From Anisus vortex (taxonomy: Eukaryota; Mollusca; Gastropoda; Planorbidae), in assembly GCA_949126835.1 (NCBI GenBank), contig OX421492.1, positions 43,612,998 to 43,676,997 of the forward strand: 64,000 bases of DNA. Direction: 5' to 3'. Under the pieces are notes generated by a model. The model ran no database searches and had not been told where the DNA came from. It saw only the letters and a program-made list of their open reading frames with translations. Positions 1-12,100 of this stretch are shown piece by piece. Position numbers and translations under genes: made by a program. Numbering within the stretch: position 1 is the first letter of the stretch; each line of letters starts with the position of its first letter.

Positions 1-448
1 TCCGGATCTGACCCGGATCAGACCGATTCAGACCCGCTCAGTACTGATCGGATCAGACCCGCTCAGTACTGATATGGGTCTGTACTGATCGGATCAGACC
101 CGCTCAGTTTTGATCGGCTCAGACCCGCTCAGTACTGATATGGGTCTGTACTGATCGGATCAGACCCGCTCAGTACTGATCGGCTCAGACCCGCTCAGTA
201 CTGATCGGCTCAGACCCGCTCAGTACTGATATGGGTCTGTACTGATCGGATCAGACCCGCTCAGTACTGATCGGCTCAGACCCGCTCAGTACTGATATGG
301 GTCTGTACTGATCGGATCAGACCCGCTCAGTACTGATCGGCTCAGACCCGCTCAGTACTGATATGGGTCTGTACTGATCGGCTCAGACCCGCTCAGTACT
401 GATCGGCTCAGACCCGCTCAGTACTGAATGGGTCTGTACTGATCGGTT
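1..448. repeat. Minisatellite of GATC-rich 25- and 41-bp units
   Basis: Tandem array made of two alternating modules that share the core 'cagacccgctcagtactgat': a 25-bp form and a 41-bp form that adds a 'atgggtctgtactgat' segment. It runs from the window edge and ends near 448, so its true left end is unknown. The modules are nearly identical, which implies recent homogenisation. No coding potential. Confidence 0.9.
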
Positions 449-1285
449 CCCGTTCTGCATTTCGATATGCTGGTTTCGAATGCGAGTGATCGTACAATTG
501 CTGTCAATTGTAAATAATGTTGATGATACCATTTTTGCATTATAATTAGCCAATATGATTACAGTATTTTACATTTACCCTTTTAATTTTACTTATTAGG
601 TGAAAAAAAAAGGAATTATAGCTTAAAAACAAAAGTTTAATTATAATTAGTTTAGTAGCCTACAACTAGACAATTTAGAAAAATTATTTCTTATTTATAT
701 TTTTTTATGTTTTAAGTAACAAAAAAAACGGCGTTTCAACAAGGGATCCAAGTTGTTTTTCTCTCCCCTTGACATCCAACATATAAAATTATGGAGGGAG
801 GCGGGGGGGGGGGGAGGGTAAATTACTAAGTGATCCGTGGAACCGTTCAACGGATCCGTATCTTTTTAGTGAGCGCTCAATTGAGCGGCGATCAGCATGG
901 TGAACGGTTTTGCCCATCTCTAGCCTATAGCCTACTAAGGCAGTGTTTAGCATTCCGAGAAAACCGCACGTGCCATGTCTTAGCATTTGAAATCATTACA
1001 AACAATGTGAATGGTAATTAGTAATTTGGGCACTTGTATAGCGTCATCAATACCGGCGCCGAGCAGTCTAAATGACGTTCAGTCTAATGACGCATTTCAA
1101 ATTAGTTCAAAAGACTTTTTTTTGTGTGTCGACCCCCTATAGTAGCCTATGACAATAGGGAAAGGAGTAGTGATGGGGACTTAGAGGAAGAAACAGATAT
1201 TTTACTTTCTCATTTCACTAATGTCTGTAGGCCTATTGATCGGTTGTTTAAAATAAATGAAGCCATGTCTTTTTCCAATCTAAAT
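449..1285. other. AT-rich intergenic stretch, no gene seen
   Basis: No splice-consistent coding exon or known domain found on either strand. It contains an A/T-rich block and a G-run near 800-816. Short open frames here lack any recognisable motif. Confidence 0.6.
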
Positions 1286-1373
1286 TTAGTAGGAGTCGGA
1301 GTCGGTGCATTATTTGCCGACTCCGACTCCAGGTACCCAAATTTCCTCTGACTCCGACTCCACAGCCCTGGTT
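1286..1373. mobile_element. End of a MITE-type repeat (CAGGGCTG terminus)
   Basis: A block of 'gactccgactcc' / 'ggagtcggagtcgg' words ends in 'ctccacagccctgg', i.e. a CAGGGCTG terminus on the minus strand. That terminus is typical of a widespread hAT-like MITE type. A comparable 'acagccctgg' end lies near 16482. Only one terminus is clear, so the class is inference. Confidence 0.35.
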
Positions 1374-1513
1374 ATGTCTCTATTGAGCCTTGACGTGTCA
1401 AGGTCAGAGGTGTTTTGTTCAGGTTGTATTGTGTTGGAGTGACACTCTTGTGAAGCTTTATTTTGTGACTTAAAGAAATTATATAGTTCGTCTTTAGTTC
1501 GTCTATAGTTCGT

Positions 1514-2275
1514 CTATAGTTCGTCTATAGTTATTTCGTTATAAGCGTCTTTCCTATTCTTGTCCTTAAGGATACGCCAATATTCTCTTGGGTTCTTTCC
1601 CTTTAAATTTTTTATTTTATTTCTCATTTTATTTTCGTGTCTACTTATGGCAGAATTCATTTCGAGCTTATAAAGTCTACTGTGTAATTTTAATCTTGCT
1701 AGGGAACCTTTAGTTTTAAAAAGACTGTTAATTCTTCTGGCTTTAAAATATAATCTTTGCTTTTGTCTACATTTACTTGTAAACCATGGTTTACTATTCT
1801 TTTTATTTTTATTAACATTTTGACACCTTTTTATGCCAAACGTTTTAATTGCTGCTTGTATTAAAGTATTATTTATCTCCTCGACTATGATGTTTATTTC
1901 TTGTTTGTAATTTATATTTGTGTTTTTTGAACTGTTTATTTCTATTAGCCTATCAAGTCTAAAGATAATACTAGCTTTATTTATTATTTCCACGTTTTTG
2001 ATATAATTTTGAACTTTAGACGAGTTCCAGGATTTTACTATGTCAAAATTTGGCACGCACTTAGTTTGTCCACTAACATTACTTGCCCTGTCTACCACAG
2101 TTACCTCATATTCGCATGATATCAGGCAGTGAATGTTTGAAAATAAATAGTCAAAATCATGAATTATTATATTATTTAGTTTATGAAAAATGTTATTATC
2201 TACCAGAATATAGTCGATTTCCGTGCCAAACGTAGTAGTGGGTTTCGATGATATTACACCCTTTCTTCCATTCAC
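1514..2275 (-). pseudogene. LINE ORF2 fragment: endonuclease end and linker before the RT
   Basis: Open frame of about 253 residues with no reverse-transcriptase core. The N-terminal part has the late endonuclease signature 'FGTEIDYILVDNNIF' followed by 'HCLISCEYEV'; the usual S-D-H triad is degraded there. The linker shows 'KPWFTSKCRQKQRLYFKARR' and 'NPREYWRILK', characteristic of the region between endonuclease and RT in invertebrate non-LTR retrotransposons. The frame ends in a short 11-bp tandem duplication (about 1489-1533) that repeats its last codons (T-I-D-E-L). It is truncated at both ends and not a host gene. Confidence 0.75.
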
Positions 2276-2424
2276 TAGGCTATTACAACATTAGTAGGCT
2301 ATTCTTGCACATGTCAATTCATTTCCTTCCCCAGTTATTCATTGCATTGGTATCTACGTTTTTCCGTGTAAGTGGTATTTCATTTCTCTTAAGTAATGCA
2401 ACAAATGCATATAAGTAGGGCCTA

Positions 2425-2530
2425 CTCTTTCTTCCCGAGTGGCATTCGGGCATGGAATGGGTTGCCTGAACGAACCAGGAAAACCAATAACATAACATCA
2501 TTTAAAACATTAATAAAAATGCAAGACTAG
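2425..2530 (+). pseudogene. LINE ORF2 C-terminal tail
   Basis: Translates to 'SFFPSGIRAWNGLPE' and then 'ITSFKTLIKMQD' and a stop. This is the C-terminal 'S-x-F-P..I-x-x-W-N-x-L-P' signature at the end of many non-LTR retrotransposon RT proteins. Only the tail is kept, on the opposite strand to the neighbouring endonuclease fragment. Confidence 0.7.
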
Positions 2531-2550
2531 ACTCGGACCACGGATGAGCG

Positions 2551-2741
2551 TAGGACGCAATATACGCAATAATCTTCTTTATAGAAGGAGCGTCTGTAAT
2601 GTATAAGATAAGAAATTATTTATTGACCTGATTGTTGGTCTTGACTCATGGCCCTAAGATACTATAGGATTACTTATCTTATCTTCTTATAAGTTTACAG
2701 ACGTTCCTTAATAGATAGAAGATTATTACGTCCACTAGGCC
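2551..2741. repeat. Inverted repeat of a LINE 3' UTR
   Basis: The left arm ('ggacgcaata', 'aataatcttcttta', 'gcgtctgtaa', 'ataagataag') reappears as the reverse complement in the right arm ('cttatcttatcttc', 'acagacgttcc', 'attattacgtcc'). The left arm directly follows the LINE tail ending at 2530. This suggests two copies of one 3' UTR facing each other and joined at their 'cttat' tails. Confidence 0.6.
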
Positions 2742-2754
2742 AAGAACTCCTGCA

Positions 2755-2862
2755 AAGGCGACAGGGATCGGTCGGTGGCAGGGATAGAACCTGCGACGTG
2801 TCAGTTGGTTTTTGGTTGACAGTTCAGTGAACTAACCGCTGGACCAGCCGGCCTAGCTTTGG
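2755..2862 (-). mobile_element. tRNA-like SINE head
   Basis: Read on the minus strand, it has an A-box-like 'TGGTCCAGCGG' and a B-box-like 'GGTTCTATCCC' about 50 bp apart, as in a tRNA with a long variable arm. I could not pair a complete acceptor stem, so a tRNA-derived SINE head is more likely than a functional tRNA. Pieces with the same 'ggaccagccggcc' word occur inside the MITE at 55604-56855. Confidence 0.5.
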
Positions 2863-3059
2863 GATGATGACACTGCTAGGTCGAGCTATGATTTCTATGC
2901 ATCCAATTTATCACCCGTATATATTATAGCTCGGTGATGTATAATAATATTATCATTAGGCCAATATTTATTAAGATGCATGTAGGCCTATACTAAATCT
3001 ATGATGGAAACTATATAGGTCAGTGCTCCCATGCTAAATCTGGTTAGTCTAATTTTAAC

Positions 3060-3146
3060 TAATTTATACTTTCCGCTTCCGGTAGGATCGTTTTGTTTGT
3101 GATTTTTTGAAAATAATTCATCGTTTAAAAGTATACAAAATCTACA
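3060..3146 (+). promoter_or_regulatory. Presumed SNRPG promoter/5' UTR with ETS-like site
   Basis: Sequence just upstream of the SNRPG start codon. 'CTTCCGG' at 3076-3082 matches the ETS-family consensus common in promoters of housekeeping genes. There is no convincing TATA box at the usual distance. The transcription start was not located. Confidence 0.35.
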
Positions 3147-3178
3147 ATGAGTAAAGCCCATCCTCCAGAATTGAAAAA
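3147..3178 (+). CDS. SNRPG: SNRPG coding exon 1
   Basis: Encodes [10 protein letters not shown] plus two bases of the next Lys codon. The start ATG is followed directly by the conserved Sm-G N-terminus. The donor is GTAAGC at 3179. Confidence 0.95.
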
Positions 3179-6100
3179 GTAAGCTTATTGTTTAATTTTG
3201 CAATGGTATATATTTTTTATATTATAAAGACTTAAAAGTCAAATAAAATACCACAGCATCAATAGATTAAGTGAGTGTTTTTAATTTTTTCTTTGTTTAT
3301 TTTAGATAGCTATAGAGTCCTAGCTACTTGCATACTTTTTTAAACATTTTTTAAGATGAATAAAACCTATTTCATGAGATAGAGGACATTAAATGCTGAA
3401 TTTTGATACCAAATTTATATATCTAGGTCAATTAGAAGCGAAGATATGAATTTTTAAAGGTGAAGAAAATTCACCGGACATCTAAATTTAGACACTTCAA
3501 TATCGCTGTTCCGCGCATGTCAAATGAGGTCAATTTATAGCCATTTAATTTTTGCAACACATTTAATGGCGTCTGTTAAAATATAGTCTAACACAATTGA
3601 CCATAAAACTGAGCATTTAAATCATCCACCAACATCCACACATCAATTGAATAAAAAAATAGAAACTTTTCTAAACTATGTCATTAATTTTATGTTAAGA
3701 TCGTTTTTTTTCATTAAAAATTAGGATTCATTAACAGGGTAAGTTTAAAGTGCTAAAATTAATATAAAGTGTACATAAGTGGAAATAGTTAATATTATTT
3801 GATAAAATATGTTATATATACTTGATAAATTTTTTAATTTCATTCGTGCCTGATCATGCCTGATTTAGTTATGAATTTTTTAGTACAGTCACTGTCTAGG
3901 CTCATTAGAACATTTCCGTCAATGGCCAATGGGTTACTTCTGCCAAAAATGTGTTTATTTATAGAAAACATTAAAAAGTTTAACCGAAACTTTGTTAAAG
4001 CAAACGTCCTCGACTATTTTTTAAATTTTAAAATAAATGAATGATTTCTTGTTATAAATTATGTATCACTGTAAAGGGCTTGAAAAGAGGATTCCAATAA
4101 AATATCATTTTTTTAAAATCGGATATGAAATTTAAAAGTTTTGAATTTTTAAGTGATGAAATTTTAGTAACAAAGCCAATGCAATGCCAAAGAAGGAAAA
4201 CTGCATTTACATAAACTTGCATAGATCAGTGATTTATTAAAACTTAATTAATATACTTCCGGTGCAAAGGTTAAAAAAACCTTACATCATAATTTGATCT
4301 CAAAAATGGCAGGTTTTCTCTTTATTAAAAAACACACTATTTTCAAGCGCTAAAAAATTTATATCTCCCCTCCCAGTTGACCTAGAAATACAAATGAGGT
4401 GTCATTTAAAAGATCTCATCTAGCTCTATCTAACAGTGTTGGTTTTATGGCTGAATTATTAATATGAAATTTTTATTGAAGTGCCTATCTTAACAAAGAA
4501 ATATAGTAGGTACTTCAATAAAAAATTCAAATTATTAACACAAACATAAAACCTATACTGTTAGATAGATCTTAATGAGACCTTTCCAATGATACCTCAT
4601 TTATCTTAACAGGTGAATTAGGAGAGAAGTTATGAATTTTTGAACGCTTGAAAATGGGGTCTATTTGAGCTATATAAAAATGAAAAAAAACTGTGACCGA
4701 AATTTTTGGTCGAAGGCATGAAAAACAGTATAAATAAAAAACCGTTGGAGATATTGATATAATATTTCATACAGTGATATAGCATTATTAAAACTACATG
4801 TTAATTATGTCTTTTGGGTTATTTGAATTTATTTTTTTTAATAATGAATAAAAATTTAATGAAAAAGGGTTCAAAATCAATACGCTGCTGACTTCTAAAA
4901 GTTAGATTGCTCAAAAACTAGTGGAGGAATAGGGTTAATTCTTTTCAGGTACACAGCTGATGTTATAGACTTGAAAATTAATTCATAGATTTGATGTCTG
5001 GGACAAACATGTCTACATTTTTAATAGAAAATATATTAAAACAAGGTTTTAACAAAAACGACAATACAGTAATTAAAAAAAAAAAAAAATTGATAACTAT
5101 CTTACAGGTATGTGTAAAATGTCTTTATTATAGTTTTATAATATATTGTAAACTTAAAATCAATCTAATAATATAGGAGAAACACTTCACATAAAAAATT
5201 TGAAATGGTGAAGATAATAAAAGGCACGTAAAATTAATACGAAATATTTACAAATTAATTCATAACTTTTAAACTATTAAAGCTATATACACAAGACTTT
5301 GTACAGAAATGCATTTTAATCTACATTATAATTATAAAATAGCTTGGCACTCTAATTATTTAAAGAAAGTTTTAATTTACTTTTTTATTAATAATACAGC
5401 GTCGCAAAATAAAGGCATTTTTACGAAAAAAATTATAACTTTAAAACTATTCAACATAACTTCCTGAAACTTTTTCCAGAAATGTAAATTTATAAGTACT
5501 ACAATATTTATCAAAAGCTTTCATCAATCTAACAAACTTACTATAAAAAAAAAATAAAGTGTAAAATTCAGTGCCGCAAATTTAAGACATTTTCAAGAAA
5601 AATTTTTTAATTTTAAAACTATTCAATATAACTTCCTAAAACTTTTTCCAGAAATGTAAACTAATAAGTATTACAATATTTATCAAAAGCTTTCATCAAT
5701 CTAACAAACGTACTTTAAAAAAAAAAATAAAGTGTAAAATTCAGTGCCGCAAATTTAAGGCATTTTTATAAAAAAAATTATAACTTTAAAAGTATTCAAC
5801 ATAATTTCCTAAAACTTTTTCCAGAAATGTAAACTAATAAGTATTACAATATTTATTCAAATCTTTAATCAATCTAACAAACTAGAATTTAAAAAAAAAT
5901 AGTTGTGTAAAATTAATTGCCGCAAACTTGAGCATTAAACAAGAAAATGTATGATCTTATAACTTTAACCTATAATTAGCCTAATATTTTTACAGGAAAC
6001 CTCACCTATCAATACTATCATAGGCCCTACAATATTTACTAAAACCATTGATCTAAAAAAAGTGAACTTTAAAATAAAAGTTTGTTAGAGAACTAAAATA

Positions 6101-9100
6101 TAGAGAAATAAAAAGCATAATTTTTGATGTGAAGATCACGAAGTACCGCAGGTATTTATGTTAGTCCATCTCAGTCTTGCTTGGCTGAAGATGCACCCAC
6201 ATTATTTTTTACTGGCAAAGAAAAAGAAAAGGCATTTGATTTTAGTATATTAATATATGCTACAAGTCTAGACAACTATTTAGCGTATCATCTAACGTAT
6301 ATAAAAAAATATTCTTAAAATGTTATGCTACTAATACAATGATTCTAAAATAACAGTTAAATATAAATTCTACTAAATTCATTTTTACAATAATTATGAC
6401 TGTACACTAAAACGAGCATCGCCAAAAGCAATATCAGTGACTAGTGCAGAAATTTTTAATTTAGTCACTGCTTCGTCTCCATCATACTTAATCCATAGGC
6501 ACGTGTCATTTGCCTTAGTGACTATTCCAGTGAACTCTTTATCACTGTTGTCACTCTCCCAAGTATGGAAAAGTGTCCGGCCAACAAAGGAATTTCCATT
6601 CTCCAAGAGAGACAGACAAAGGCGTCGTGTATCTGGAGTAAGACCTTGAACAGACTCCAGTGTTCGATCTCCGTCAATGGCCTTCTCTAGAGTCTTCCTT
6701 TTCTTCTTGTCTCTCTTCTGGCTCATCTGTTTCTGCTTCAGTGCAGCAGCCTGTTGTATCCTTTTCTCTCGTACGCACAGGCTTTTCCTTTTATTGGCAC
6801 CATGGAGACGAGCGAATGCAATTATGTGCTTCTGCTCACTAAAAGTTTTACTCTCTAACCATAAACTAGTATTATTTAATCTATACTTAACTTTCCCGTC
6901 AACAAATCCAGCTGTAGCATTCTTTGCCCTAGAACAATGGGCATCAAACATGCCTAAAGCCCTTTCGCTATGCATATTATGCAATGGGGCAGATGATGTT
7001 TTGAGTGCGAGTTCTGGCGTGATTATGGACATTTCACCTCTAGAATAACTCTCCAGTTGGTTATCTAGGACCTTGTGAAAACCTTCAGCCAGACTCTTCA
7101 CAACTGCCAAAAACAAATCATCAGGATCCCCATCTCTCAGAGCTCTAAGCACAATATCCCCATTGTCCAGGGCATTTCCAAAACAGTCTGTTGCTGAATC
7201 CAGTAGAGCCCTTGGTTGTGCAGCAATCAACTTCAGGTTCTCCATGACCAACTCAATGACCTCTTTCTGAAAATGTATTCATTTTTTTTATTTGACTTAG
7301 AAAAATAATATAAATGATAATTTCATAATAAAGCCTTTATTTGACTAGTAATTATAACGTACCATGTCTGCATGTGTTTTTTTATCTTCATTTTTATAAA
7401 ACACAGTCATCCATGGGCCAGTTAGAAGCTTGCCAAACAATCCTGAAAATGAAAAAGACAAAATGTAGGAATGTTTTTATATGAAAGTATTATATTGGTA
7501 CAATGAGCAACAATCCTATGAAAGACAAACATTATTAGATTTAAATTTTACCTAAGACTCTCAGCTGTACTATAATAACAGGCTGCTGCAGCTCCTGCAA
7601 AAGTGCTATACGGAAAGGGTTCTCCTTGCAGTACTCCGACAGAAACATTAGGAGAAAGCCCTTTAACTGCACAATTACACCTGCAGAGTGAAATAGAATG
7701 TGCAGCCTGTTGCCAACATATCTGGGAATTATTCCGGTGCTGATGTCTGAGAGCCTTAAGAAAGTCTTGAAACCAGCTGGATCCCCTGAGTTCATTTTAT
7801 ATCTAATAGAAACAAGGGGTAAAAAAGTTAATAATAATACACTCATATTACATTAGGATTTAACAAGAAATTACAAGAAATTATAATTTTACAATCATTG
7901 CTTACCTTAACTTTCCAACCGCAAGAATCAAATTTGCAGCTCTACCTTCAGCACCAAAGATCTCGCCCTTGGTACTGCAGTGGGCATCGTAGGTTTTTAA
8001 AACCTTTTTGGCTTCAGTAGCCAAGCCATCCAAAGGGTGCACACTGCAGTGCAGCTTGACCAATGGTTTCTGCAGTACCCGACTGAGCTCATTACTGACA
8101 CAATTGTTGACGGGTGCCCTGTCTGAAAGTGTGCTGTGGAATAAAGAATGAAATTTTTCCAGTACTACCTTTTGTTCTAAATTGGTATGCTTGGAATGCA
8201 AAATAGATAGGCTGTCTAAGGTCTCTAATAAGTGCTGTACGTAGTCTGATGTCGAGCCACCCGCTAGTTTCCCTATCTCTAAAGTACAAGTCAATCCATT
8301 AAGCGAAATGTTAATTTCGTTAAAATGGAACCCGTCAATAGAAGTCGCGTCCCAACCTATCGTAGCTACAGAGTCAGGCGATGATGAATATAACCACTCT
8401 GCTACTTGCAAGTCCGAAATGATACCCATTTCGTATGCCATCTGTGCTATGGTATTAGGGGCAGGAAACCTGGTCAGAGCTGTATTTGTTAGCTCCTTAA
8501 GTACAAACTTAACCAAGTGTTCAGCTTTCTCCACAGGCACATTACTTTCCAAGCAAGTAAAGAGGCACTTTCGAATATGGACACCGTAGACCTTTTGCAG
8601 TTTACCATCATCCTCATCGCCAGGGATATTACAGTCATCTAACTGTTGTTGCAGTTGTTCAATAGTAATATTAGCTTTAGTAATCATACTTGCCTTTTTA
8701 TCAAGGGACTTTTTCAGAGATGATATTTCCTTTTTCAAAGTATTCCTCTCTATCAAACTCCTTTCTTCTTGAGCCCTGAGCCTTGCATTTTCAGTTTGCA
8801 ATCGTACCACGTTAGACGCCAGAGAGCTTCTCAACTTCTTGCAGTTCTCGATGATAGTCTCTTTTCTTTTCAATTTTTGATTCATTCTTTTCATGGAGAC
8901 TTTTTTTACCTTTTTCATCTTCAGCTCTCTGATGGTCCTTTTCGCAGACAGAAGCTTTGCCTTTAAATCTGAAATACTTTGTAAAAAGGCATCTCTATGT
9001 AGTTCCCTATGACAACAAGAAGCCAACTCTGGAACCACTGGAGTTGGAACAATTTCTTTCCTTTTAGTCAATACCCTCTTAAGAGCCAAAAAAGGTTCCT

Positions 9101-12100
9101 CTAACAACTTTTTAAGAGTTTCCCAATTAGTTTTAAAATTTTTCCTTAAACTTTTATAACTCCCAACTAATCGACGACAGCGCATCCTAATATTACTCAG
9201 AGTCAAAGATTTGTTAACAATAAGACTAAAATAGTCCAAAAGCTTTTTGGAAACATTCAAAAAATTAAATTTATCCCCAACTAACAAAAATAAAACATGA
9301 CCATTTTTTACATCACCTTCTAAAGTTGCATCCAATGTCAACCAATAGGTGCCAATCAAGGAATTCAGGTTAAAATCTCCAGATGCCATGATACCTTTAA
9401 AGAAAAAAAACTTTAAAATGGTACAAATATATTGCATTCATTATTTAATTAAATTAAAAGAACATATTAATTATTAGCCTAGCTAGCCAACCCAAAGTTT
9501 TTATTATTATATTATGGTTGTGACAGTGCTTGTTTTAAATTTGAAAATTAAATTTAAAAAGCTGCCCAAATAAAATAACTCTATTTATTTCAATTATCTA
9601 TTCTTTAATTAACTTATTTGAATGCAAAATAATAAAGGATGGCAATAATTTAGGCCGATTTTTAATGATTTTAATTGATTTCCCGTTTTTATTATTTAAT
9701 TTGCTAATTAAAATGAGAAAAGATTGAATGGAAAAGGGTTCCGATCTCCATTTCCGGTCAGTAACAAAACCAGATTTATTTTTTTAAAATTCATTTTGGT
9801 CGGATTTCTTTTGGGCACAAATACAAAATTCAGTCAATTCTCATCACCACAAAACATAAATGATAATTCATAACAAAAAATTAAAAACAATAATATGTAG
9901 GTTTAAAAATTGAACTTTTAAACATAAAATTGACAGATCGTTTTTAGCGCTTATGCTCAATTTGGTCTAAAATATGACCCGTAATGGCGCTAGGGCTAAT
10001 GGTATTCTATGCTTCGAGGTACTAACTTTGAAGCAGAATGTCTAAGACAAGACTAATCAAAATATTTCAAACTTTATACAGATTAATGTAATAAAAGATG
10101 GAGAATTTATTTATTTAAACAACAAAACAGAAGCTTTAAACAATAAAAAACGTTAATCGAGCCAACTTACCGGTAAAATCGAAAGCAGCAAAGCGTGTCC
10201 GAAAATCGGCAAATTTGCAAACAAAGCTTAAGAAAATCACACGTGGCTTTTAAACTTTCAAATCCGATAACTGGTGATGACTAAAATAATGCGAAATCCA
10301 CACAATCAAGATAATGGAACGAGGGACCCTCGTCGCTCCCTTAAATACGGCAAAAAACGGACACAGTTTTTAGGTCATTTCCGGAAGTCGGAAAAAATAG
10401 GCTTTCGGAAGTACCTAAATATAGGAAATTTATTTTAAAAAGTGGGCTTTTCACAATAAGTCAGAAAATATGCAAAATATACCATCAATTATATAATACA
10501 AAATGTTCATCTCATCCCACTCTATGTAAATAACCTTAAAAGCAACATATGGATTCATATTTAGTGCTGATTTGGCATTTTTTTCTAAATGTGGGGGCGG
10601 AGCAGGATCGGGGGGGGGGGGGGAGGAATTTTCAAAATTAAAAAATATATGTTGTGTTATATATCAAAATGCTTGGAATAAAGAGAGTAATTCATCTCTT
10701 TTGTTCCTTTTTCACAACTATATCATTTCAAAAAACAATAACCGATTAATAAACTCGCCACTTGGCCACCAGGTAGGTTTTTGTATGTTCAGCGTATTTG
10801 TGTCTATAAATAAAATTATTCAAACTTGAATTTTATTTTTCATCTGTTTGTTAGTTGTTTCAATTTTATTTAGGCCTACACAATACAAGCACAACAGAAA
10901 CACTTTGGCTATTAAAATAATACCATCATCTACGACTTTAACTTATAATCCCTCCTAAGCCTAAGGCGGCTATGAATTGAGATTCATTTATTAAATATTA
11001 TTCATATTAGGCCTATTTCATGAATTTTATAAAACTGATGATAATGTTCATGTAGTATGATTTGTATCATCATTTTTGACATTTAAATGTTTGATTGGCC
11101 TACTTTCTAAGTTTTCTTAAGCTATCAGGACATTCAAACTATTAATTGATCTTAAATTGTTTCAAATATTTAAGTAGGCCTAGTTAAAGTAGGCATATAA
11201 ACTAAATTTGAGAAGTATAAAATAAAGACTTAGACCTAGACTGAAGTTGACTGTCCATTGACTAAATTGATTCTAAATTCTAAATCCTAAACCTAGCCAC
11301 TTAATGTGACATAATACAGAAATTATTCTTTGTCTTTGAGACTTTGACCATGACCATAGCCATCATAGCATACTGCACAGTGTCCATAGCAACCATAGGG
11401 CCCACCAAAGACCATAGGCCTAGATAAGCCTAGTCACAATCTATGTTTTAGATAGCACTGAGCCATAACTCGATAAGTAGGCTACTATAAGTATAATAAG
11501 TTACCGTATAATAATACTTATAAGACTATAGACCATAGGCCTAAGTCTAAGTCCTAAGTAAAAAAAAAAAAAGTCATAAATAGTCTTCTAATATTTATAT
11601 TTCTATATTTTAGAATCGCAAAAGGCCATTATTTCATAATCAGGGTATTTTAAATCACAGTTTATACAATAAACATCTTAATTTACTCATATACAAGTGA
11701 GATAATTACATAATCTATAAAAATCGGCACCGAATTAAGTTAATTAGGCGCTATCGAAAATAGTTTTTTTGCCGACATTTCATAGTGATATCATAGTGTC
11801 GAAGTTCGCAAAATTATAAAAATACTTTGCAATGTTTTACAAACAAACATTATATATGAAATTAAAGATCTAAAAATATTCTGTTGCGTCATATAGGTTT
11901 CATTAAACGTCGTTTAGACTGGAATACTTAAATATATTGGTAAAAATTAGCTACTTTATGCTGCTTTTTTAGCTTAAAAAAAGTTGCGATTTTTTTAAAA
12001 TATTTATAGCCACGGGTTGCCTTACTTTCGCTTTCAATGAAAATGAATAGTAAAGTATGATAGTACAAAGTTCCGATAACGTTTTTTAGTTTTTTCAAAT

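Noticed and set aside
2755..2862. Functional tRNA gene on the minus strand
   Set aside because: A- and B-box-like sequences are present but no complete acceptor stem or clear anticodon loop could be paired; a SINE head is more likely.
6437..7048. Plus-strand open frames across 6437-7048
   Set aside because: They are antisense readings of the fourth exon of the nested gene, without domains or splice context.
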